64,000 nucleotides of DNA from Duganella sp. 1411 (GTDB taxonomy: Bacteria > Pseudomonadota > Gammaproteobacteria > Burkholderiales > Burkholderiaceae_D): the NCBI RefSeq assembly GCF_017833525.1, contig NZ_JAFICD010000005.1:248001-312000 (forward strand), written 5' to 3'. The notes under the pieces are model-generated. The model was not told the DNA's origin. It worked only from the letters and a program-made list of their open reading frames with translations, and searched no databases. The position numbers were made by a program, and so were the translations under genes. This document shows positions 56,622 to 64,000 of this stretch, piece after piece. Positions within the stretch are counted from its first letter, which is position 1, and the number at the start of each line of letters is the position of its first letter.

Positions 56622-58004
56622 ATGCGCAAACAACTAAGCAACATGCTGATCGCCGCCGGGCTGCTGGCCGGCGCGCTGTCGGCCGCCTGCGCCGCCGAGG
56701 CCGGCAAAATCGTGTTCGTCACCGGCCAGGTCCGCGTCGCCGACCACGCGGCCGCGCTGGACGGGACGGTGCGCGAGGGCGACGAACTGAGCACCGGCGC
56801 CGACGGCTATATCTATGTCAAGACCGTCGACCAGGGTTTCTTGGTGTTGCGTCCGAGCAGCAAGGCGCGCATCGTCACCTACCACATCGATGACAAGAAC
56901 CCGGCCAACACGCGGGTCAAGCTGGAGTTGCTCAACGGCGTGGCGCGCAGCATTTCCGGCACCGGCGTCAAGCGGGCGCGCCAGAACTTCCGCTTCAACA
57001 CCCCGGTGGCGGCGATCGGCGTGCGCGGCACCGATTTCGTCGTCTACACCGACGACAAGACCTCGCGCGTGACGGTCGTCTCCGGCGGCGTGGTGGTCAG
57101 CGGTTTCGCCGGCGGCTGCGGTCCCGAGGGCGGCGGCCCGTGCGAGGGCGGCGGCAGCCGCGAGCTGTTCGCCGGCCAGGCCGGCATGATGCTGCAGGTC
57201 GAGCGCGGCCAGACCAATCCGCAACTGATGCGCGGCCAGACGCTGTCGCCGTCGGAGCACGGGGCGCCGGCCCGCCCGGATGAGCCCATCGGCAAGATCG
57301 GTCCTTCGGGCAATGCCGGCACCGAGGTCAACCTGGACGCCCAGAAATCGGTCAACGTTCTCACTGGTAACAAACAGGTCAACCAGTCGCTCACGCCGCC
57401 GCCGCCGGATATGAAACCGCCGCCGGAGGTGGTGGTGGTGCCGCCGCTGGTCGATCCAGTGGTGCCGGCCGGGCCGGCGCCGTTGCCGCCGGTGGTCACG
57501 CCCGGGCCGAAGGAGGTGATCTGGGGCCGTTACGCCGCCATCGCCGGCGCCGGCGTCGATACCAAGGTGCGCGACGAGCTGGCCACGGGCAAGTATGACA
57601 ACCCCACCTTGCTGGGCGGCTACCAGATCGCGCGCCTGAGCTCGACCGCCTACGTGGCGCCGCGCGAGGGCACCGCCGCGTTCGTGCTCACCGGCAGCGA
57701 CGCCACGCTGCAGCGCAGCGGCCGTTCGCTGGTGCCGGCGGCGGTGCAGGACGCCAAGCTGACCGTCGATTTCGGCGCCCGCACGTTCCAGACCGGATTG
57801 ACCGTGGTCGGCGACGGCGTCAGCGTGCCGTTCAATGTCAGCGGCAACGTCACCAAGCTGGGCGAGCTGGTCAATACCACGCTGTTGACCGATACGCGCA
57901 TCAAGGGGTATCTCGGCGGGGCCAATGTCGAGGAGGCCGCCTATCTGTTCCAATATAAAGGCACCAGCGTGACGATCAACGGCGCCACCACCTGGCGCCG
58001 CTGA
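56622..58004 (+). CDS. Exported FecR-domain protein
   Basis: A 460-residue protein with a signal peptide (about 1-24, cleavage after CAA). The FecR domain (about 30-160) has GQVRVADHAAALDGTVREGDELSTG, LLNGVARSISGTG and FNTPVAAIGVRGTDFVVY. A Pro-rich linker (about 275-310) and a C-terminal beta-rich domain (about 315-460) follow. There is no N-terminal cytoplasmic helix and no ECF sigma factor nearby, so it is not a classical FecR anti-sigma. AAGGGGA precedes the ATG at 56622. Its CRP site and its position beside a CHASE2 cyclase point to a periplasmic partner of that sensor. Confidence 0.85.
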   Translation: MRKQLSNMLIAAGLLAGALSAACAAEAGKIVFVTGQVRVADHAAALDGTVREGDELSTGADGYIYVKTVDQGFLVLRPSSKARIVTYHIDDKNPANTRVKLELLNGVARSISGTGVKRARQNFRFNTPVAAIGVRGTDFVVYTDDKTSRVTVVSGGVVVSGFAGGCGPEGGGPCEGGGSRELFAGQAGMMLQVERGQTNPQLMRGQTLSPSEHGAPARPDEPIGKIGPSGNAGTEVNLDAQKSVNVLTGNKQVNQSLTPPPPDMKPPPEVVVVPPLVDPVVPAGPAPLPPVVTPGPKEVIWGRYAAIAGAGVDTKVRDELATGKYDNPTLLGGYQIARLSSTAYVAPREGTAAFVLTGSDATLQRSGRSLVPAAVQDAKLTVDFGARTFQTGLTVVGDGVSVPFNVSGNVTKLGELVNTTLLTDTRIKGYLGGANVEEAAYLFQYKGTSVTINGATTWRR

Positions 58005-58055
58005 TGGGCGCGGGCGCCGGCCCGTAGCGATAGTTAGTGATAGTTAGGCAAAAAG

Positions 58056-58094
58056 ATGGGCAACGTTACCTCGGTAATGTTGCCCATTTTTGTT
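58056..58094 (+). terminator. Intrinsic terminator after the FecR-domain gene
   Basis: ATGGGCAAC-x-TTACC and GGTAA-x-GTTGCCCAT form a 15-bp stem with one G-T mismatch and a TC loop, followed by TTTTTGTTT. Strong hairpin. Confidence 0.9.
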
Positions 58095-58234
58095 TAGGGC
58101 GCGGGCGGCGGGCGCGCCGCGCGCAATGGCGACGGGGCGGCGCTGGCTATCTCCGGCGGCAAGTGATGATTTGTCGCAAGTATTCAGTCGCTAACTAACA
58201 ACTAGTTGTAAATTCTTTTGAAAAACCTTTTGAA

Positions 58235-58252
58235 TTGTGATGCCCGTCACAA
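58235..58252 (+). promoter_or_regulatory. CRP site of the first DUF4214 gene
   Basis: TTGTGATGCCCGTCACAA matches TGTGA-N6-TCACA in all ten conserved bases. The candidate -10 GATACT (58275-58280) puts the site centre near -43.5, close to the class II activation position. A weaker second half-match (TGTGA-N6-TCAAG) follows at 58260-58275. Confidence 0.8.
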
Positions 58253-58377
58253 TCCCCATTGTGATGTATGTCAAGATACTCCCACCTGCGCTAGAAGGGC
58301 CCGGTGTCATCAAGTGCTGTCGGCTCTGAGCTGCGGATTCATGGTTCTACCCAAAAACTTTTTAAGGAAAAATCATC

Positions 58378-61254
58378 ATGGCGGCTACTGATTACACTGC
58401 ATTGGTACAACAACTCTACATTTCGTACTTCGGTCGTCCGGCGGACACCTATGGCCTGCAAGCGTTCTCGGCCCAACTGGACTCGCTGGGCGCGCCGACC
58501 ACCGTCGCCGCGCTGGACACGCTGGTGCAGTCGCAGCCTACCGGTGCTTTGGCGCAACTGGTCAACAGCTTCAGCTCCTCGCCGGAATCGATCGCCCTGT
58601 ACGGTTCGGGCACCTCGATCCTGGATATCTCCAAGTTCGTCAACGCCATCTATAACAACGTCCTGCACCGCGACGCCGACGTCGGCGGCGGCACCTTCTG
58701 GATCAACGCCATCATGTCCGGCGCCCTGACCAAGGCCAACGCCGCCATGGCCATCACCAACGGCGCGCTGGCCAACACCAGCGAGCAGGGGCTGCGCGAC
58801 GCCGCCACCGTGAAGAACACGCTGGCGGTCTCCACCCAGTTCACCGATTCGCTCGATTCCATCCCCAAGATTAACGCCTATTCGGGCGACGCCGCCGCCG
58901 CCCTGGCGCGCGGCCTGCTGCTGGGCGTGACCGACACCACCGTGGTGGCCGACTACATGAGCCACATCAACGACACGATCAGCACGCTGACCGCGCCACC
59001 GTCGGTGGTCGCCACGCTGACCGACGCCGCTGACACCTTCGTCGGCACCGCCGCCAACGACGTGATCAACGCCACCGACAAGACCTTCACCGCACTGGAC
59101 AACATCAACGGCGGCACCGGCGTCAACACGCTGAACATTGTTGACGTCGCCGGCGCCACGGTCGATCTGTCGGTTGCCACCGTGACCAACATCCAGAAGC
59201 TGAACATCACCTCGTCGGCCGGCCTGAAGTCCGACGCCGCCGACGTCTCGGCATGGACCAGCCTGACCTCGGCCAGCTTCACGGTGAAGGGCGCTGCTGA
59301 CCAGACCGTTACCGCAGCCGACACCACCGCTGTCACCGTGACCAACACCGGCGCCGGTGGCGTCATCGTTGCGGGCGGTTCGTCGATCAACGTGACCGCC
59401 AACGTGGCTGGCGACGTGACCGCGACCACCAATGCCGCCCTGGCGAGCGCCATGGTCAAAGGCGGCAAAGTCATCACCATCACCGACGCGTCGACCTCGG
59501 GCACCGTGCTCAAATCGGTCTCGCTCGATGGCAACGCCGGCGCCGCCACGCTGACCGGTGACGGCATCACCACCGTGTCGCTGGCCAACACCAGCAAATC
59601 GACCACCATCGCCAACAGCGTCGCCCACGCCGAGACCGTCACCCTGAACAAAGTCACCGGCGGCACCATCACCGACGCCGGCGCGACCTCGCTGACCCTG
59701 AACGCGGTCGGCACCAAGAGCTCGGGCATCACCGTGGTTGCCGCCGAGGCGACCACCGTCGCCATCAACGCCAGCGTCAACCTGACCCTGACCGACCTGA
59801 CCGTCGCCAAGGCGACCAGCATCGCCGTGACCGGCGCCGGCGCCACCACCATCAGCGCCCTGACCACGCCGACCGCGCTGACCTCGATCGACACGACCGC
59901 CGCCACCGGCAGCGTGACCATCACCCCGGCTCTGGCGGTCGGCGTCACCTTCACCGGCGGCGCGGCCAAGGACGCCATCACCATTGGCGCGACCACCAAG
60001 GCCATCACCACCGGCGCCGGCGACGACACCGTGACCGCTTCGGTGGCCGTGGGCACCGGCGGCTCGGTCAACGCCGGCGACGGCGTCGATACGCTGGCGG
60101 TCTTGACCGCCGATGTGGCCACCGTGGCCGCCGGCGGCGCCAAGTTCACCAACTTCGAGACCCTGAAAGTGACCGATGTGCTGACCAACGGCGCCTCGTT
60201 CGATGTGTCCGCTATCGTTGGCATCACCAACTTCGTCGCCGGCGATGGCGTGGCTGCCGCTGGCACGGCCACCGCTACCGGCCTGGGCGCCAACGCCAAC
60301 GTCACCGTGACCGGCGACCTGGCCACCAACAGCGGTACCCTGGCGCTGGCCTTGAAGACCGACACCGCGGCCGACGTCGTCAACGTGACCCTGGCCCACA
60401 ACTACACGGACAACAACGACACCACCGCCGATCCGGTGGCCGTGGCCGTTGGCATCACCGCCTCCAACATCGAAACCGTGAACGTGGTCAGCTCGGCCAA
60501 TAACCAGCAGACCGCCGATGCGGTCGCCGGCTACAAGGCCGACGTCGTCACCAACACGCTGACGCTGACCGATGTTCAACTGGTTAACCTGAACATCACC
60601 GGCGACCGCGCACTGGTGTACGCCACCGCCGGCACCGAAACCAAACTGGCATCGATCGACGCCTCGGCCAACACCGCCGGCGTGACCATCGACGCTACCT
60701 TGGCTGCCAGTGGTTCGGTTGCGCTGTCGATCAAGGGCTCGGCGACCGCCGCCAACATCCTGACCGGTGGCGCGACCGTCGACACCATCGTCGGCGGCGC
60801 CAAGGCCGACACCATCACCGGCGGCGCCAACGGCGACACCCTGACCGGCGGCGCGGGCAACGACAGCTTCGTGTTCGTCGCTGGCGATTCGCAAATCGGT
60901 ACCGGCAAGTTCGACACCATCACCGACTTCACCGCCAACACCTACGGCACCGGCACCAGCGGCGCCGCCGGCATCGGCGCTGCGGTGGATACGACCAAGT
61001 GGACTGGCGACATCCTGCAGTTCGCTAAATTCGGTTCGGGTGCCGGTGGCGTGATCGTCGACGTGCTGACTTCGGCCGCCGACGCCTCGACCTACCTGGC
61101 CAACCACGCTGGTACCGCCAACACCGTGGTCGCCGCGCTGGATGCGACCAATCACAACCTGTATGTCGACAACACCGGCGACGGCGTTGCCGACTTCTAT
61201 ATCCACCTGACCGGCGTGAGCACCATCACCGCCGCCGCCTTCACCGTTGCCTAA
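58378..61254 (+). CDS. DUF4214/RTX-type secreted surface protein, copy 1
   Basis: A 958-residue acidic protein without cysteine or N-terminal signal peptide. Residues 1-110 carry DUF4214 motifs (LVQQLYISYFGRPADTYGLQAF, FVNAIYNNVLHRDADVGGGTFW). Residues about 205-800 are repetitive Thr/Ala/Val/Gly beta-strand sequence of S-layer type. At 802-833 are RTX nonapeptide-like repeats (IVGGAKADTITGGANGDTLTGGAGNDSF) that bind calcium, followed by a C-terminal tail of about 120 residues that probably carries the type I secretion signal. An abundant S-layer, adhesin or matrix protein is likely. No T1SS genes are in the window. AAGGA lies before the ATG. Confidence 0.88.
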   Translation: MAATDYTALVQQLYISYFGRPADTYGLQAFSAQLDSLGAPTTVAALDTLVQSQPTGALAQLVNSFSSSPESIALYGSGTSILDISKFVNAIYNNVLHRDADVGGGTFWINAIMSGALTKANAAMAITNGALANTSEQGLRDAATVKNTLAVSTQFTDSLDSIPKINAYSGDAAAALARGLLLGVTDTTVVADYMSHINDTISTLTAPPSVVATLTDAADTFVGTAANDVINATDKTFTALDNINGGTGVNTLNIVDVAGATVDLSVATVTNIQKLNITSSAGLKSDAADVSAWTSLTSASFTVKGAADQTVTAADTTAVTVTNTGAGGVIVAGGSSINVTANVAGDVTATTNAALASAMVKGGKVITITDASTSGTVLKSVSLDGNAGAATLTGDGITTVSLANTSKSTTIANSVAHAETVTLNKVTGGTITDAGATSLTLNAVGTKSSGITVVAAEATTVAINASVNLTLTDLTVAKATSIAVTGAGATTISALTTPTALTSIDTTAATGSVTITPALAVGVTFTGGAAKDAITIGATTKAITTGAGDDTVTASVAVGTGGSVNAGDGVDTLAVLTADVATVAAGGAKFTNFETLKVTDVLTNGASFDVSAIVGITNFVAGDGVAAAGTATATGLGANANVTVTGDLATNSGTLALALKTDTAADVVNVTLAHNYTDNNDTTADPVAVAVGITASNIETVNVVSSANNQQTADAVAGYKADVVTNTLTLTDVQLVNLNITGDRALVYATAGTETKLASIDASANTAGVTIDATLAASGSVALSIKGSATAANILTGGATVDTIVGGAKADTITGGANGDTLTGGAGNDSFVFVAGDSQIGTGKFDTITDFTANTYGTGTSGAAGIGAAVDTTKWTGDILQFAKFGSGAGGVIVDVLTSAADASTYLANHAGTANTVVAALDATNHNLYVDNTGDGVADFYIHLTGVSTITAAAFTVA

Positions 61255-61326
61255 TTAACGGCAGGCGGTCCGGCAAGACCCCGCCCCGGCGGGGTCCTGC
61301 CGGCAGGAAATAACCGCGGTAACCCG

Positions 61327-61352
61327 AGCCAGGCGAAAGCCTGGCTTTTTTT
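61327..61352 (+). terminator. Intrinsic terminator after DUF4214 copy 1
   Basis: GCCAGGC (61328-61334), GAAA tetraloop and GCCTGGC (61339-61345) are followed by a run of seven T. A textbook rho-independent terminator, so the two DUF4214 genes are separately transcribed. Confidence 0.93.
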
Positions 61353-61536
61353 ATATTCCAGGGAAACATTGTCGATTTTGTTTTACGTTGCCGCTGTGAT
61401 ATAAAGGGCGCCGGATGGGATATCTAACAGCTATGGGGCATTCGATCGTGATATTTGGTGAGTATTGGCGATTTTTTCACAAATATTCATTCTCGAATTA
61501 ACGATTGATAAAAATTATTTTGATAAATCTTCTCGA

Positions 61537-61554
61537 TTGTGATGCCCGTCACAA
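61537..61554 (+). promoter_or_regulatory. CRP site of the second DUF4214 gene
   Basis: An 18-base site identical to that of copy 1 (TTGTGATGCCCGTCACAA). The -10 candidate GATACG (61577-61582) stands at the same distance. The flanking bases differ, so the CRP site is more conserved than its surroundings. Confidence 0.8.
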
Positions 61555-61677
61555 CAATTGTCGTGCGGTATGGCAAGATACGTCCACCTCTGCAATAAGG
61601 GCCCGGTGTCATAGGCGCCAGGGACTCTGAGCTGCGGATTTATGGTTCAAACCAAAACTTTTTAAGGAAACATCATT

Positions 61678-64000
61678 ATGGCGGCAACTGATTACACTGC
61701 ACTGGTACAACAACTGTACGTTTCGTACTTCGGTCGTCCTGCGGACACCTATGGTCTGCAAGCGTTCTCGGCACAACTGGACTCGCTGGGCGCGCCAACC
61801 ACCATCGCCGCGCTGGACACGCTGGTTCAATCGCAGCCTACCGGTGCTCTGGCTCAACTGGTCAACAGCTTCAGCGCCTCGCCGGAATCGGTCGCCCTGT
61901 ACGGTTCGGGCAACTCGATCCTGGAAATCTCCAAGTTCGTCAACGCCATCTACAACAACGTCCTGCACCGCGACGCCGACACCGGCGGCGGCACGTTCTG
62001 GATCAACGCCATCATGTCCGGCAACCTGACCAAGGCTAACGCTGCCATGGCCATCACCAACGGCGCCCTGGCTAACACCAGCGAGCAAGGCCTGAAAGAC
62101 GCTGCCACCGTTAAGAACACCCTGGCGGTCGCCACCGAGTTCACCAGCTCGCTGGATTCGATCCCTAAGATCAATGCCTACGCTGGTAACGACGCCGCCG
62201 CCCTGGCGCGTGGTCTGCTGCTGGGCGTGAGCGACACCACCGTGGTCGCCGACTACCAAGTCAAGATCAACGACACGATCACCACCCTGACCGCGCCACC
62301 GTCGGTTGTTTCCGTGCTGACGGACGCCGCTGACACCTTCGTCGGCACCGCCGCCAACGACGTGATCAACGCCACCGACAAGACCTTCACCGCGCTCGAC
62401 AACATCAACGGCGGCACCGGCGTCAACACGCTGAACATCGTTGACGTCACCGGCGCCAGTGTCGATCTGTCGATCGCCACTGTGACCAACATCCAGAAGC
62501 TGAACATCACCTCGTCGGCCGGCCTCAAGTCCGACGCCGCCGACGTCTCGGCATGGACCAGCCTGACCTCGGCCGGCTTCACGGTGAAGGGTGCTGTTGA
62601 CCAGACCGTTACCGCTGCCGACACCACCGCTGTCACCGTGACCAACACCGGCGCCGGTGGCGTCATCGTTGAAGGCGGTTCGTCGATCAACGTGACCGCT
62701 AACGTCGCTGGCGACGTGACCGCGACCACCAACGCCGCCCTGGCAAGCGCCGTGGTCAAAGGCGGTAAGGTCATCACCATCACCGACGGTTCGACCTCGG
62801 GCACCGTGCTGAAATCGGTGTCGTTGAATGGCAACGCTGGCGCCGCTACCCTGACCGGTAAAGGCATCACCACCGTGTCGCTGGCCAACACCAACCAGTC
62901 GACCACCATCGCCAACAGCGCCGCCCACGCCGAGACCGTCACGCTGAACAAAGTCACCGGCGGCACGATCACCGATGCCGGCGCGACTTCGCTGACCCTG
63001 AACGCCGTCGCCACCAAGAGCGCCGGCGTGAGCGTCGCCGCCGCCGCCGCGACCTCGGTCGTCATCAACGCCGGCGTCGACCTGACCCTGACCGACCTGG
63101 CCGTCAACAAGGCGACCTCCATCGCCCTGACCGGCGCCGGTGTCACCACCATCAACGGCCTGAGCGCTGTTGCCGCGCTGACCGCGATCGACGCGACCGC
63201 CGCAGCCGGTGGCGTGGTGATCACCCCAGCCCTGGCTAACGCCGTTGTCTTCACCGGCGGTGCTGGTAACGACACCGTCAGCGTTGCTGCAACCACCAAA
63301 GCCATCGCCCTGGGCGCTGGCGACGACACCATTGTTGCCACCTCGGCTCTGGGTACCGGTGGTTCGGTCAACGGCGGCGACGGCGTCGACACGATCGCCT
63401 TCGCGGCAGCCGCTCTGGGCGCTGTGACCAGCTCGGCCACCAAGTTCACCAACTTCGAAACCCTGAAAATCACCGACGTGATGGGCAATGGTCCGACCGA
63501 CGTTTCGGGCTTCGCTGGCGTGGTGAACTTCGTCGCTGGCGACGGCGTGACTGCCGCCGCGACCGCAACCGTCACCGGCCTGGGCGCCAACACCAACGTC
63601 ACCCTGACCGGCGATCTGGCTACCAACACCGGTACCCTGGCTGTCGCGCTGAAAACCGACACCGCGGCCGACACCGTCAACCTGACCCTGGCGCACGCCT
63701 ACACGGACGACAACAATACGACCGCTGCCGCGATCGCCGTCACCGAGACCGTCACTGCGGCCAACGTTGAGACCCTGAACGTGACCAGCACCAGCATCGA
63801 CTTGCAGACCGCTGATCATGTTGCTGGCTACAAAGCCGATGTCGTCACCAACACCCTGGTGCTGAGCGATGACCAACTGGTCACCCTGAACATCACCGGC
63901 GACAAGGCACTGGTATACGCCACCGCCGGTACCGAAACCAAACTGGCAACGATCGACGCGTCGGCTAACACCGCTGGTGTGGACATCAACGCTTCGGCCG
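61678..64000 (+). CDS. DUF4214/RTX-type secreted surface protein, copy 2 (runs off the edge)
   Basis: The frame is open from the ATG at 61678 to the end of the window (774 codons) with no stop, so the C-terminus lies outside. AAGGAAAC precedes the ATG. The protein aligns with copy 1 residue by residue at a constant 3300-base offset to about residue 650, then at 3297. DUF4214 motifs (LVQQLYVSYFGRPAD, NNVLHRDADTGGGTFW) are intact. Blocks around residues 220-280 are nearly identical at the DNA level, while residues 420-620 diverge. Same inferred role and control as copy 1. Confidence 0.88.
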   Translation, partial: MAATDYTALVQQLYVSYFGRPADTYGLQAFSAQLDSLGAPTTIAALDTLVQSQPTGALAQLVNSFSASPESVALYGSGNSILEISKFVNAIYNNVLHRDADTGGGTFWINAIMSGNLTKANAAMAITNGALANTSEQGLKDAATVKNTLAVATEFTSSLDSIPKINAYAGNDAAALARGLLLGVSDTTVVADYQVKINDTITTLTAPPSVVSVLTDAADTFVGTAANDVINATDKTFTALDNINGGTGVNTLNIVDVTGASVDLSIATVTNIQKLNITSSAGLKSDAADVSAWTSLTSAGFTVKGAVDQTVTAADTTAVTVTNTGAGGVIVEGGSSINVTANVAGDVTATTNAALASAVVKGGKVITITDGSTSGTVLKSVSLNGNAGAATLTGKGITTVSLANTNQSTTIANSAAHAETVTLNKVTGGTITDAGATSLTLNAVATKSAGVSVAAAAATSVVINAGVDLTLTDLAVNKATSIALTGAGVTTINGLSAVAALTAIDATAAAGGVVITPALANAVVFTGGAGNDTVSVAATTKAIALGAGDDTIVATSALGTGGSVNGGDGVDTIAFAAAALGAVTSSATKFTNFETLKITDVMGNGPTDVSGFAGVVNFVAGDGVTAAATATVTGLGANTNVTLTGDLATNTGTLAVALKTDTAADTVNLTLAHAYTDDNNTTAAAIAVTETVTAANVETLNVTSTSIDLQTADHVAGYKADVVTNTLVLSDDQLVTLNITGDKALVYATAGTETKLATIDASANTAGVDINASA

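Larger units (their letters stand above)
58005..58377 (+). other. Intergenic region with terminator, CRP site and leader, 373 bases
   Basis: No gene is seen. It holds the fecR terminator, an AT-rich block (58190-58235), the CRP site and a promoter for the first DUF4214 gene. The last 140 bases closely resemble those before the second DUF4214 gene. Confidence 0.7.
61255..61677 (+). other. Intergenic region with terminator, CRP site and leader, 423 bases
   Basis: No gene is seen. A terminator follows copy 1, then about 180 bases of AT-richer sequence, then a promoter region that repeats the one in front of copy 1 (CRP site, GATAC -10, and shared leader blocks GGGCCCGGTGTCAT and CTCTGAGCTGCGGATT). 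Confidence 0.7.

Noticed and set aside
56622-58004. FecR-type anti-sigma system for iron-citrate uptake
   Set aside because: There is no ECF sigma gene and no TonB receptor next to it. The protein has a signal peptide rather than an N-terminal anti-sigma helix with a membrane span.
58339-61206. A 955-codon minus-strand frame opposite the first DUF4214 gene
   Set aside because: The plus-strand repeats of Thr/Ala/Val/Gly codons create a long antisense frame (Gly/Val/Asp-rich). The same happens opposite copy 2. The sense genes have ribosome sites, promoters and domains.
58999-63900. CRISPR-like or tandem-repeat array in the DUF4214 region
   Set aside because: The repetition is coding, irregular in length and lies in frame within two surface-protein genes. 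There are no spacers and no cas genes.

Overview
The window comes from a GC-rich chromosome of a betaproteobacterium, most likely an Oxalobacteraceae member close to Massilia, Duganella or Janthinobacterium. The evidence is gene order and gene content only: a tsaD / rpsU-yqeY-dnaG-rpoD-tRNA block, DUF4214 surface proteins, many TonB, GGDEF and MCP genes, and intergenic palindromes of the GTAGGGCGGATTA type. No database search was run.

Layout. 1-5.7 kb: the tail of an unknown gene, a 60-residue membrane peptide behind a consensus sigma-54 promoter, tsaD, a NirD-like gene behind a second sigma-54 promoter, aroG bracketed by two copies of a 13-bp-arm palindrome, a TrpD2/YbiB-like protein and an HI0933-type flavoprotein. 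5.7-11.6 kb: the macromolecular synthesis operon (rpsU, yqeY, dnaG, rpoD) and a CAU-anticodon tRNA. 11.6-13.6 kb: a small AT-richer accessory patch with a DUF2726 protein, a frameshifted small membrane protein and a secreted CHAP hydrolase. 13.6-29.4 kb: mixed metabolic, transport and regulatory genes (DUF3016, LysE exporters, a Tat-exported Gfo/Idh/MocA oxidoreductase, a flavin-dependent halogenase with all catalytic residues, MarR-GNAT, a DOT1-like methyltransferase, argP, a GGDEF-EAL protein, a TonB receptor behind a four-repeat Pho box, and an MCP). 29.4-34.7 kb: a propeller-type diguanylate cyclase and an RhlE-type helicase.

34.7-52.3 kb is a polysaccharide region. It contains an acyltransferase-3, a methyltransferase, large membrane proteins, a GT2-GtrA pair, an MBOAT plus AlgJ-like O-acetylation pair, and an ABC-transporter-dependent export operon: wzm, wzt, a methyltransferase with a long coiled coil, and a three-domain glycosyltransferase. 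This resembles the E. coli O8/O9 polymannan systems.

52.4-64 kb looks like a local cAMP circuit. A CHASE2 class III cyclase, a TPR/beta-barrel outer-membrane protein and a CRP-type regulator form one operon, divergent from a FecR-domain protein. Consensus TGTGA-N6-TCACA sites lie in front of fecR and of two tandem, recently duplicated DUF4214/RTX surface-protein genes. The CRP protein keeps the cAMP-contact residues and the R-E-T-V-x-R recognition helix that read this sequence. The second surface-protein gene runs off the right edge.
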